Assembly (NCBI GenBank): GCA_029946045.1
Contig: JAQSDS010000060.1
Span: 1 to 7,170 of the forward strand
Length of the DNA: 7,170 nucleotides
From: Rhodoferax sp.
GTDB taxonomy: Bacteria; Pseudomonadota; Gammaproteobacteria; Burkholderiales; Burkholderiaceae_C
Direction: 5' to 3'
Shown: piece by piece, positions 1 to 6,474 of the stretch
How positions within the stretch are numbered: the first letter of the stretch is position 1
Layout: each line of letters starts with the position of its first letter
Notes under the pieces: generated by a model
What the model was told of the DNA's origin: nothing
Databases searched by the model: none
What the model saw: the letters and a program-made list of their open reading frames with translations, nothing else
Position numbers and translations under genes: made by a program

Positions 1-47
1 TCATCAGCTTCTTCAAAAAATGCTTGATAGAACTGCTTGATGTCCAT
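1..47 (-). CDS. cheA: Chemotaxis histidine kinase CheA, N-terminal fragment (runs off the window)
   Basis: Only the first 15 codons and two further bases are present. They read MDIKQFYQAFFEEAD, which closely resembles the start of enterobacterial CheA (MDISDFYQTFFDEAD), the first helix of the HPt (P1) phosphotransfer domain. The ATG at 45-47 is preceded by AGGA about 6 nt upstream, which supports this start. It lies 18 nt after the motB stop, and the motA-motB-cheA order is the one in the E. coli mocha operon. CheA is the cytoplasmic kinase that passes phosphate to CheY and CheB under control of chemoreceptors and CheW. The catalytic domains lie outside the window, so the call rests on this short N-terminal match and the synteny. 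Confidence 0.85.
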   Translation of the reverse strand, partial: MDIKQFYQAFFEEAD

Positions 48-65
48 GTCGTGTCCTACTTTTGT

Positions 66-995
66 TCATGACCGGGGTGGCTTTTTGGGCTCGGCAACGG
101 GCGTGTTGACGAGTCCAACCGGAACTGCTTTAACTTGACTGGCGTCTTTTTGTTCAACCGGCAGCTTGCCCGGAGAAGCCGCAGTGGCCTTTTCAATCTC
201 GGTTTGGGTGCGGTGATTCAGTACCACGATGCTGATGCGGCGATTAACCGCAGCCGTAGGGTCTTGCGGGTTCAGGTGCATGCTCGACGCCACGCCCATG
301 ACCCTTAGCACCTTGTTGTCATTCATGCCGCCGCCAATCAACTCGCGACGCGAGGCGTTGGCCCGATCGGCTGACAGCTCCCAGTTGCTGTAAGCCTTGT
401 CGCCTTTGGCGTAGAGGGTTTCGTCGGTGTGTCCTGACAACGTGATCTTGTTGGTTTGCTGGTTCAGCACCGGCCCAATAGCCTGCAAAATGGTGCGCAT
501 GGGTGCCACCACCACCGCGCTGGAGCGGTCGAACATCGACCGGTTGTTGCTGTCCACAATCTGAATGCGCAGGCCCTCGGGCGTGATGTCAATCAGCAAC
601 TGATGGCGAAACTGCTTGAGCTGGGGGCTGGCTTCGATCATGTCGTCAAGTTCTTTTTTCAGGGCATTCAGGCGCTGGAGGTCACGCGCCTCGCTGCTGG
701 CATCGTTGGACTCGCCGCTGTTGATCATCATTGGGTCCCCACCACCCGGAATCACGCTGACGCTCGCGCTGCTTTTGGGGCCACCGGCGATGGCGGTTTT
801 CAGCGGCATCTTGAAATGCTCGGCAATCCCGGCCAGTTGTTGTGAAGACGAATTACCCAGCAGCCACATCACCAGGAAAAACGCAAACATGGCTGTCATG
901 AAGTCGGCAAACGCAATCTTCCAGGCGCCGCCGTGGTGGCCTTTGGCCTTGACCGGGCGCTTGACGATGATGATGCGGCGGGCACCTTCGCTCAT
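66..995 (-). CDS. motB: Flagellar motor stator protein MotB
   Basis: This 309-residue protein has the size of E. coli MotB (308). It is the peptidoglycan-anchored half of the proton-driven stator, sitting in the inner membrane and periplasm. A short basic cytoplasmic tail (1-24) is followed by a single membrane helix (about 28-48). The helix contains Asp31 in the motif AFADFMTAM, the equivalent of the essential proton-binding Asp32 of E. coli. The following amphipathic stretch (about 50-65, QQLAGIAEHFKMPL) corresponds to the plug that keeps an unassembled stator closed. Residues about 135-262 form the OmpA-like peptidoglycan-binding domain, with SGHTDE and NWELSADRANASRREL motifs. The Pro/Lys-rich C-terminus is variable in the family. 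The gene lies 21 nt after motA. The bases just before its ATG show no clear Shine-Dalgarno, so translation may depend on coupling to motA. Confidence 0.97.
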   Translation of the reverse strand: MSEGARRIIIVKRPVKAKGHHGGAWKIAFADFMTAMFAFFLVMWLLGNSSSQQLAGIAEHFKMPLKTAIAGGPKSSASVSVIPGGGDPMMINSGESNDASSEARDLQRLNALKKELDDMIEASPQLKQFRHQLLIDITPEGLRIQIVDSNNRSMFDRSSAVVVAPMRTILQAIGPVLNQQTNKITLSGHTDETLYAKGDKAYSNWELSADRANASRRELIGGGMNDNKVLRVMGVASSMHLNPQDPTAAVNRRISIVVLNHRTQTEIEKATAASPGKLPVEQKDASQVKAVPVGLVNTPVAEPKKPPRS

Positions 996-1016
996 GGTGG
1001 TGTGATGGCGCTTGCG

Positions 1017-1880
1017 TCAGCGGTTCTTGACTTCACGCACATGCCCCTCAAGTTCGTTAAACGAAGGTCGCTCGGTTGAGCGCAGCACCTTGCGACCAAA
1101 CTCTACGGCCAGCTGCGGCGCGTAGCCGTTCAGGCTGGCCATCAGGGTCACCTTGATGCACTGGTAAACCTTCATGGACTCGGCCACATGGTGCTCAATC
1201 AGGGTCGCCAGCGGCGACACAAATCCATAGGCCAGCAAAATCCCTAGAAAGGTACCCACCATGGCGTGGGCAATCAGCTGGCCCATCTCGGACGGTGGCA
1301 GGTCGGCTGAAGCCAGTGCGTGCACCACCCCCAGCACCGCAGCCACAATGCCTAAAGCGGGCAAGCCGTCACCCACCCGTGCCAAGCTGTGGGCCGGTAC
1401 TTCCATTTCTGCCTGGTAGGTTTCCAGCTCCTGCTCCATCAGCTCGCCGATCTCGAAGGGGTCGGTGTTGCCGCTCACCACCAGGCGCAGGTAGTCGGTC
1501 AGGAACTCGATCACGGGCGCGTCATTCAGAATCACCGGGTAGGGTGCAAATATGGCGCTGTTTTGTGGGTCATCAATGTCGGACTCCAGCGACATCATGC
1601 CGTCCTTGCGACCTTTGGACAGCAGCACATACAGCAGCGCCAGCAGTTCCATGTAAAGCGCCTTGTCATGTGCCTTGGAGCTGCGCACCAGCTTGGGTAT
1701 GCGCTTCACCGTGGCGCGCAAGGTCTTGGCGTCGTTGCCGGCCACAAAGGCACCGACGGCCGTGCCGCCAATGATCAGGACTTCAAGCGGCTGATACAGC
1801 ACGCCAAGATGCCCGCCCATCAGGAAAAAGCCGCCAAACACGGACAACAGCACAATCACATAACCAACAATGACCAGCAC
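1017..1880 (-). CDS. motA: Flagellar motor stator protein MotA
   Basis: This 287-residue protein is colinear with E. coli MotA (295). It is the membrane subunit that pairs with MotB, conducts protons and drives the rotor through FliG. Four membrane segments are visible: about 2-20, 33-49, 172-192 and 205-226. The large cytoplasmic loop between the second and third carries the charged residues that touch FliG. By alignment Arg91 and Glu99 match E. coli Arg90 and Glu98, and Pro174 and Pro223 match the functionally important Pro173 and Pro222. The C-terminal cytoplasmic motif NGYAPQLAVEFGRK is typical. The start is GTG at 1878-1880, chosen because AAGGA lies 5 nt upstream and the N-terminus MLVIVGYVIVL matches the family. 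It follows flhC after 52 nt, a gap that could hold its own promoter. Confidence 0.97.
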   Translation of the reverse strand: MLVIVGYVIVLLSVFGGFFLMGGHLGVLYQPLEVLIIGGTAVGAFVAGNDAKTLRATVKRIPKLVRSSKAHDKALYMELLALLYVLLSKGRKDGMMSLESDIDDPQNSAIFAPYPVILNDAPVIEFLTDYLRLVVSGNTDPFEIGELMEQELETYQAEMEVPAHSLARVGDGLPALGIVAAVLGVVHALASADLPPSEMGQLIAHAMVGTFLGILLAYGFVSPLATLIEHHVAESMKVYQCIKVTLMASLNGYAPQLAVEFGRKVLRSTERPSFNELEGHVREVKNR

Positions 1881-1885
1881 TTTGT

Positions 1886-1890
1886 TCCTT
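1886..1890 (-). promoter_or_regulatory. Ribosome binding site deciding the GTG start of motA
   Basis: AAGGA on the minus strand, inside AAAGGAA, lies 5 nt before GTG at 1880. It is the best Shine-Dalgarno match in the flhC-motA gap and supports the non-ATG start, which also gives the conserved MotA N-terminus. Confidence 0.75.
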
Positions 1891-1899
1891 TGTATTTAA

Positions 1900-1926
1900 T
1901 TCTGCCGCGCCAGCGCCCAACCTTGA
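1900..1926 (-). promoter_or_regulatory. Possible weak sigma-28 (FliA) promoter before motA
   Basis: The minus strand reads TCAAGGTT, 11 nt, CGGCAGAA in the 52-nt gap between flhC and motA. The first part resembles the enteric FliA -35 (TAAAGTTT) at the usual 11-nt spacing. The second matches GCCGATAA poorly, mainly in its last bases. In E. coli motA is a class 3 gene driven by sigma-28, so a promoter is expected here on established grounds, but the sequence match is partial and the site is tentative. Confidence 0.25.
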
Positions 1927-1932
1927 CGCTGC

Positions 1933-2541
1933 TCAGTCGCGCACTTTGTTCATGACCTCCGCCAGCCATTGGGAAGAAGACGAATGTGGGATCTCACTGG
2001 GTAGCTGCGGTGCCTCCAATGACTTGCCCTTGCCGGTTTTCCCGGCCCGCGAGGGTGGCCTGCACAGCACGCACACATAGTTGATCTGGCTGTCGTGGGC
2101 ATGGGCCACGTACTGCCCGGTGCAATGGGTACAGGTACTGAGCTGCAGCATGTCACTGTCAAAAAATCGCACCAGGGTCCAGGCCCGGGTGAAATCAAGA
2201 ATCGGTTCGCCGCCTTGCAGCGCAATCTGCTCTAAATAAAGTTTGTAGCTCTTGGTCACGGCCGAAATGCGGTCGCAGCCACCCTGGGTCAACATGAACC
2301 GGTAAATGTTGTAAAACATCGACGAGTGAATGTTTGCCAACCAGGTCATGAACCAGTCTGTGGAAAACGGCAACAGTCCCTTTGGGGGTGATATGCCCTT
2401 GATCTCTTTGTACAGTTTGATCAAGCGGTCCCGGCTCAAGCTGGTTTCAGCTTCCAGAAACTGCAAACGGGCACCCAGATGAATCAGCTCCATCGCCAAG
2501 GCAATGTCCTGCGCTTCATGAATGACGCTTTTAACGGTCAT
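1933..2541 (-). CDS. flhC: Flagellar transcriptional activator subunit FlhC
   Basis: This 202-residue protein is FlhC, the DNA-binding partner of FlhD in the FlhD4C2 complex that switches on class 2 flagellar genes. It aligns with E. coli FlhC (192) through nearly its whole length, including AMELIHLGARLQFLE (about 16-30), RLIKLYKE (39-46), LPFSTDWFMTW (57-67) and TRAWTLVRF (118-126). The zinc-binding cysteines are all present at 137, 140, 157 and 160 (CTHC and CVLC), the same positions as in E. coli, followed by RPPSRA. The tail after about residue 167 is Lys/Ser-rich and differs from the enteric one. The start is ATG at 2539-2541, with AGG about 8 nt upstream. It lies 49 nt after flhD, consistent with a single flhDC transcript. 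Confidence 0.97.
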   Translation of the reverse strand: MTVKSVIHEAQDIALAMELIHLGARLQFLEAETSLSRDRLIKLYKEIKGISPPKGLLPFSTDWFMTWLANIHSSMFYNIYRFMLTQGGCDRISAVTKSYKLYLEQIALQGGEPILDFTRAWTLVRFFDSDMLQLSTCTHCTGQYVAHAHDSQINYVCVLCRPPSRAGKTGKGKSLEAPQLPSEIPHSSSSQWLAEVMNKVRD

Positions 2542-2590
2542 GGCATACGCCTACGAAGATAAAACGGCACTTGCACGTGGTGCCAGGCTT

Positions 2591-2908
2591 TTAGTTGGTG
2601 GCGTGGGCGGGTTGGCGTGCCATGAGGATGGCCGCATGCGCCTGCTGCAGGCCCATGTCCTTCAGGCCATTGGACAGTGCAGACACAATGGGGTGGTCGT
2701 CAAATCTGAAACGGCACAAAAGAAGGCTCGAAGCAGCCAGCTTGACGGTTTGGGTCAGTGAAAGATTGCCGAGCAAGTCGGCCAGCTCACGGCTCATGCC
2801 AAGGCGGAACATGGCCGAAGCAATGTCTTCGCGCACCAGCCGTTGAGCCAGCAGCAAGTAAGCCAGGTTCAAATCACCGATCTCTTGGGTGTTGCCAGTT
2901 TCGATCAT
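2591..2908 (-). CDS. flhD: Flagellar transcriptional activator subunit FlhD
   Basis: This 105-residue protein is FlhD, which dimerises and joins FlhC to form the flagellar master activator. The N-terminal motif [22 protein letters not shown] (12-33) is the family signature, close to E. coli [22 protein letters not shown]. Cys65 in LLLCRFRFD lies at the same position as the Cys65 that forms the intersubunit disulfide in E. coli FlhD. It is shorter than the enteric protein (116-119 residues) because the charged C-terminal tail is missing and the sequence ends soon after the LQQ(A/I)H helix. The ATG at 2906-2908 has AGGAG 6 nt upstream. The 177-nt region before it separates flhD from the upstream kinase gene and probably holds the class 1 promoter. 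Confidence 0.96.
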   Translation of the reverse strand: [105 protein letters not shown]

Positions 2909-2914
2909 TTAGCG

Positions 2915-2919
2915 CTCCT
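2915..2919 (-). promoter_or_regulatory. Ribosome binding site of flhD
   Basis: AGGAG on the minus strand lies 6 nt before the ATG at 2908. It is the strongest Shine-Dalgarno in the window. It contains one of three GGA triplets in the leader and abuts the imperfect dyad at 2920-2938, so its accessibility could be a control point (inference). Confidence 0.8.
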
Positions 2920-2944
2920 AGTTTCAAGACTTGTTACTTGCAGC

Positions 2945-2971
2945 GCCGGGAGGTCTTTCGCCTTATCCGGC
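2945..2971 (-). promoter_or_regulatory. Possible RNA hairpin in the flhD leader, proximal
   Basis: In the minus-strand transcript GCCGG (2971-2967) can pair with CCGGC (2949-2945). A second short helix AGG/CCU lies inside, closed by the 7-nt loop CGAAAGA, with a small 3x1 internal loop between the helices. The 27-nt element ends about 36 nt before the flhD start. It is not followed by a U-run, so it is not an intrinsic terminator. A role in leader stability or translation control is inferred. Confidence 0.4.
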
Positions 2972-2982
2972 TTTGCGTTCCT

Positions 2983-3022
2983 GAATCTCAGCACTGCAAA
3001 AGCATCTGCAGAAGTAAGATTC
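2983..3022 (-). promoter_or_regulatory. Possible RNA hairpin in the flhD leader, distal
   Basis: On the minus strand GAATCT (3022-3017) is the reverse complement of AGATTC (2988-2983). Nested symmetrically inside is CTGCA/TGCAG with an 8-nt loop. The two stems are separated by a 5x5 internal loop, giving a 40-nt nested inverted repeat in the flhD leader. The stems are short, so it may be weak or fortuitous, but the symmetric nesting is notable. No U-run follows. Confidence 0.35.
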
Positions 3023-3042
3023 GTAAGCAAGTGTAGCTAGTG

Positions 3043-3069
3043 AATTAAGCGATAAAAGCGATTTAAGCG
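3043..3069 (-). repeat. Three tandem 9-bp repeats in the flhDC promoter region
   Basis: The plus strand reads aattaagcg, ataaaagcg, atttaagcg head to tail (minus strand CGCTTAAAT, CGCTTTTAT, CGCTTAATT). Each copy has an invariant AGCG end and an AT-rich part. The copy at 3061-3069 overlaps the proposed -10 element and the others lie around the expected start of transcription. The placement suggests a regulator binding site, but the regulator is unknown. Confidence 0.6.
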
Positions 3070-3089
3070 GTTTACTTGCGTTGCATCAA
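3061..3089 (-). promoter_or_regulatory. Candidate sigma-70-type promoter of flhDC
   Basis: On the minus strand TTGATG (3089-3084) and TTAAAT (3066-3061) are separated by exactly 17 nt. Each hexamer matches four of six bases of TTGACA and TATAAT. The -35 overlaps the kinase stop codon. Transcription would begin near 3054 and give a leader of about 145 nt. This is the best candidate I found by eye in the gap. The flhDC operon is class 1 and is expected to be read by the housekeeping sigma factor. Confidence 0.4.
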
Positions 3090-5902
3090 ACAATACGCAA
3101 TTGCAGTTCTTTGGCGGTAACGCTTGTCTCAGTCAGAAAGCTCTCAGCCAGTGCTTCACGCAGTTCCTTGGGGTTGATTGGTTTCATCAGGTAACGCCTG
3201 ACTCCTTGGCGTTGCGCTTCATTGAAGTTGCAGGCGTCGTTGTAGCCGCTGCACAGAATGACGTGCAGCTCGGGCTTGATCTCAAGCAGTCGCTTTGACA
3301 AGGCCAGGCCGGTCATGCCAGGCATGGAGTGGTCGGAAATGACCATATCTACATCATCGTGTTCAATTTCAAACGCCGTGAGCACGTGGGACGGATGGTT
3401 GAATAAGCGGGCTTGGTAGCCCCAAACGCCAAGCAGTTCGCCAAGGTAGCGAGCCACCGAGGGTTCGTCATCAAGCACCCAGATGCAGCGCCCCGAAGCC
3501 AGTGGCGCGCTGGGTTTGATTTCCGGGTTCAAGCTGTCCATAGCCGCAGTTGACTCCTCGGGAAACAACAGCTTGAAGCTGCTGCCGCGCCCGGGTTCGG
3601 ACTTGACCAGCACGTAAGCGTTGGAGCGGCGCAAAATGCCTTGCACCATCGACAAACCCAGACCGGTCCCCTTGCCCACCTCCTTGGTGGTGAAGAACGG
3701 ATCAAACAGGCGTGCCAGGTGTTCCTTGGCAATGCCTTTGCCGTTGTCGTAGACCTCTACGGCGGCAAAGCTTCCCGACACCACAGAATGGCTGGCCCCA
3801 CAAATCTCGCCGTCCACTTCGGTGCGATGCACCAGCAGGTCAATGCTGCCGTGTTCGCCAATGGCATCACGCGCATTGATCACCAGGTTCACCAGCACCT
3901 GGCTCAGCTCACCGGGGTCAATGCGAAAGGCGACGTCGTCTTCGACCCAGGTTTTGAGTTCAATGCCGGCGGGTATCGAGACCCGCATCATGTCTGCCAC
4001 CTGCTGTACCACGACCGACGCCTTGATGACCTCTTCGCTCAGGCTGGGGCGGGTGCCAGCAAATGTCAACATCTTGGCAATCAGGTCGCGGGCGCGTTCG
4101 CTGGCAGCCACCACCTCACCCAGGTAATTGGCCAGCTTGCTTTGCTGGTCAGGTACAAAGCGCTCAAGCGCCAGCCGCGAGTAGCCCAGAATGGTTGCCA
4201 AGCTGTTGTTGAAGTCGTGCGCAATGCCACCGGTCAGTTGGCCAAGTTGCTCCACCTTTTGTGATTGGTGTAATTGGCGTTCAAGCATCTTGCGGTTGAG
4301 CGCGGCCTGCACCAACTCGGTTCGGTCGCGTACGAAACCAAAAAAAAGCTTGTACTCCGGGTCATATATCACGGTCACATCGACCACAAACTCCTGGCCG
4401 CTCTTATTGCGAATCCGCCCTTCAAACCGGTCTTTGCCCAAACGGGCGATTCGTTCTATGCGGCGCTGCACCACCCGTGCATGACTGCCATCTTCTAGCT
4501 GCCCGATGTGCATGGTCTGAAGTTCGGCCACCGTGTAGCCAGAAAGCGCGACAAAGGCACGGTTGAACTCAAGCAACTGGCCCTGGGCGTCGGCAATCCA
4601 GAAACCATCCGTGGACATCTCCAGCACGCGCTTGTACCGTAGCTCGGCATATTCCTGCTCGGTCACGTCCTCCGAAACCGAAATATAGCCATGGGGTTGA
4701 CCCTGGTCATCGCGCACCGGGGTGACGGTTCGGTCCATCACGATTTCTTTGCCATGCTGGTTCCTTACGCGAACGCGGCCTTGCCAGATGTTGCCCGCCT
4801 CAAGCTTGGTGCGCATCTCCTTGATTTGCGTCGGATCGGCGGTAAAAGGTGGCGCAAAAAGTGAGTGGCCGGTTTCAGTGGCGCTGAAGTTCTTCTTCAT
4901 CATCTCTTCGCTGGCCCGGTTTTTCCATAGCAATTGGCCATTCAGGTTGGTCACCACGATGGGTGTTACCGTGGAGCTGAGCGCCATGGCCTGGGTGCGC
5001 AGGGTCTGGTCGCTCTGGCGGCGCATCAGCATTTGGTCAGACAAATTTTCGTAGGCGCGGGTCACGCAGGCGGCAAACAAGGCCTGGTAAAACAGGCCCA
5101 ATGCCAGCAGTCTGAAGGTATGGCTCAGAAGTTCATGCCCGTCGTTGCTACCGCGATATTGGCTCTCCATTAACTCAGCCAGAGCGGTCACGGCCACAGC
5201 CAGGAACAGCGTCGACGTCAGCTTGTCATCTGAGCCTTTGGCGGTCTGGTAGCTGCGCCAGCTTGCCAGCGCAAGCAGCGCCACAATGAACCCGGTCCAG
5301 GCACTGCCAAATGGCATGGCTTGCGCGCCACCAGAACCCAGCAGTGACTGGCTGTCGCCGTAAATAAATACGGCTGTGCTCGTCAACAGACAAATCCCGG
5401 TGTAACCAGCCAAAATACCATAGCGCGCGAGGCGTGTGGCCGGGCTCAGCGTGGGGTAAAAACTGATGCCCAGCAAGCTCAACGCCACAATCAAACGCCC
5501 AGCCAGCAACATGGCGTCACCTGCCGCCGCTGACAAGCTGACTGTGGCATCGGTCATGCCCCTGAAAAGAAAAGCGTGGACAAAAGCGAACCAACCCGAT
5601 GCAAAAAGTGCTGTAGCAAGCAACAAATGCGAACGTGCGACTTCGACAGCAGGGGTTTGCCACACCACGGCAAAAATGAAAACCACCAGCACCAGGGACA
5701 GAAATTCTGACCCCAGGTGAAGCGGAAGGTAAAACCGGAACTCGGTCTGAACACGCGCGCTCAGCAGCGCCAGCAGCGCTAGCAGCGCCAGAAAAATCAG
5801 CTTGCGTTGCAATTCCTTGCGAGCGGCTGGCACACTTTTGCGGTCAAGCAGATTGCGCAGCCCGGCGTCGGGAAGCGCGTCGGCGTAGAGGACCTCACTC
5901 AC
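3086..5902 (-). CDS. Membrane-bound hybrid histidine kinase (MASE3-like, PAS-PAS, HisKA-HATPase, receiver)
   Basis: This 938-residue hybrid sensor kinase has about eight membrane helices between residues 34 and 283. GLFYQALF near the end of that region and [10 protein letters not shown] (107-116) resemble MASE3 sensor domains. Two PAS domains follow at about 305-415 and 420-530. The HisKA domain has the phospho-acceptor His562 in GGIAHDFNN, an NtrB-like H-box. The ATPase domain (about 660-782) keeps the N-box (Asn672, Asn676), DNGKGI (719-724), LFDPFFTTK and [10 protein letters not shown] receiver (about 806-920) has acidic Asp811/Asp812, phospho-acceptor Asp857, Ser885 and Lys907, so all catalytic parts look intact. 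There is no HPt domain. The start is GTG at 5900-5902, 5 nt after the stop of the HTH-receiver gene, with GAGG about 10 nt upstream. The signal sensed is unknown. Its position before flhDC suggests motility control, which is an inference. Confidence 0.93.
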   Translation of the reverse strand: MSEVLYADALPDAGLRNLLDRKSVPAARKELQRKLIFLALLALLALLSARVQTEFRFYLPLHLGSEFLSLVLVVFIFAVVWQTPAVEVARSHLLLATALFASGWFAFVHAFLFRGMTDATVSLSAAAGDAMLLAGRLIVALSLLGISFYPTLSPATRLARYGILAGYTGICLLTSTAVFIYGDSQSLLGSGGAQAMPFGSAWTGFIVALLALASWRSYQTAKGSDDKLTSTLFLAVAVTALAELMESQYRGSNDGHELLSHTFRLLALGLFYQALFAACVTRAYENLSDQMLMRRQSDQTLRTQAMALSSTVTPIVVTNLNGQLLWKNRASEEMMKKNFSATETGHSLFAPPFTADPTQIKEMRTKLEAGNIWQGRVRVRNQHGKEIVMDRTVTPVRDDQGQPHGYISVSEDVTEQEYAELRYKRVLEMSTDGFWIADAQGQLLEFNRAFVALSGYTVAELQTMHIGQLEDGSHARVVQRRIERIARLGKDRFEGRIRNKSGQEFVVDVTVIYDPEYKLFFGFVRDRTELVQAALNRKMLERQLHQSQKVEQLGQLTGGIAHDFNNSLATILGYSRLALERFVPDQQSKLANYLGEVVAASERARDLIAKMLTFAGTRPSLSEEVIKASVVVQQVADMMRVSIPAGIELKTWVEDDVAFRIDPGELSQVLVNLVINARDAIGEHGSIDLLVHRTEVDGEICGASHSVVSGSFAAVEVYDNGKGIAKEHLARLFDPFFTTKEVGKGTGLGLSMVQGILRRSNAYVLVKSEPGRGSSFKLLFPEESTAAMDSLNPEIKPSAPLASGRCIWVLDDEPSVARYLGELLGVWGYQARLFNHPSHVLTAFEIEHDDVDMVISDHSMPGMTGLALSKRLLEIKPELHVILCSGYNDACNFNEAQRQGVRRYLMKPINPKELREALAESFLTETSVTAKELQLRIV

Positions 5903-5907
5903 CTTGG

Positions 5908-6474
5908 CTAGGCCTCAAGCCCCATAATTTGAAGCAGACGGAATGGGTCGACCGGCTTGGCAAGACAGCATTCGGCGCCCGCTGCCAGCAATTCAGCCTC
6001 GGTTTCGGGGGTGATGTAGCCGCTCATGGCGATCACCCGCACGTCGGCATGCCCCGGCAACAGTTTGATTTGGCGGCAGACTTCGCTGCCCTTGATGCCC
6101 GGCATCATGTAGTCAAGCAGCAGGATGTCGGGGGCAAAACTGTGCACCTTGCGCCCGGCCTCAAAGCCGTCGTGGGCGGCCTCGACCACACAGCGGCCTT
6201 TGCCATCATCAAGCAGTTCTTTCAAAAACCCGACCACCGCGCGGTCGTCGTCAACAATCAGCACCCGCAGCGGCCCCTTGTTGCCGGCCGGGTTCCATTG
6301 GCGGGCAAAACGCTCAACCTCGTCGCGGCGAAACCTGCGGTGGCCGCCCGGTGTCACCTCGGCCTGCAAGATACCTTTCAGGGCCCAGCCGCGCACCGTG
6401 ACCGGTGACACCATCATCCATTGCGCGACCTCGGTGGGTGTCAGATAAGGCTGGTTAAGGAGTTCTTCGTTCAT
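5908..6474 (-). CDS. MerR/BldC-like helix-turn-helix plus receiver-domain response regulator
   Basis: From the ATG at 6472-6474 the protein has 188 residues. Residues about 10-58 form a MerR-type helix-turn-helix and wing: LTPTEVAQWMMVSPVTVRGW, then the GGHRRF turn and DEVERFAR. Residues about 69-185 form a CheY-like receiver with VLIVDDD (acidic Asp75, Asp76), phospho-acceptor Asp121 in LLLDYMMPG, Ser151 in MSGY and Lys173 in AKPVDP. The order is the reverse of a normal response regulator, where the receiver comes first. There is no MerR effector domain. An in-frame TTG at 6489 would add five residues but has no ribosome binding site; ATG is preferred, although its GAGA is close. The adjacent kinase gene, 5 nt downstream, is its likely partner. 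DNA targets are unknown; flhDC is an obvious candidate. Confidence 0.9.
   Translation of the reverse strand: MNEELLNQPYLTPTEVAQWMMVSPVTVRGWALKGILQAEVTPGGHRRFRRDEVERFARQWNPAGNKGPLRVLIVDDDRAVVGFLKELLDDGKGRCVVEAAHDGFEAGRKVHSFAPDILLLDYMMPGIKGSEVCRQIKLLPGHADVRVIAMSGYITPETEAELLAAGAECCLAKPVDPFRLLQIMGLEA

Noticed and set aside
1389..1955. Plus-strand open frame of 188 codons, antisense to motA
   Set aside because: It is antisense to a well-conserved MotA, shows no family motifs and is a compositional shadow.
2934..3079. Direct 8-mer TTACTTGC at 2934-2941 and 3072-3079, with a partial inverted copy (GCAAGT) at 3027-3032
   Set aside because: The copies are short and spaced irregularly, and the flanks do not match. 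There is no sign of a mobile element or attachment site, so chance is likely.
3076..3100. Inverted repeat TTGCGT / ACGCAA spanning the kinase stop codon, considered as a terminator
   Set aside because: The stem is only 6 bp with a 13-nt loop and no U-run follows, so it does not qualify as an intrinsic terminator.
3641..4264. Plus-strand open frame of 207 codons, antisense to the kinase
   Set aside because: It lies wholly inside the ATPase and HisKA coding region, has no recognisable domain and is rich in His/Gln as expected for the shadow of a GC-rich gene.
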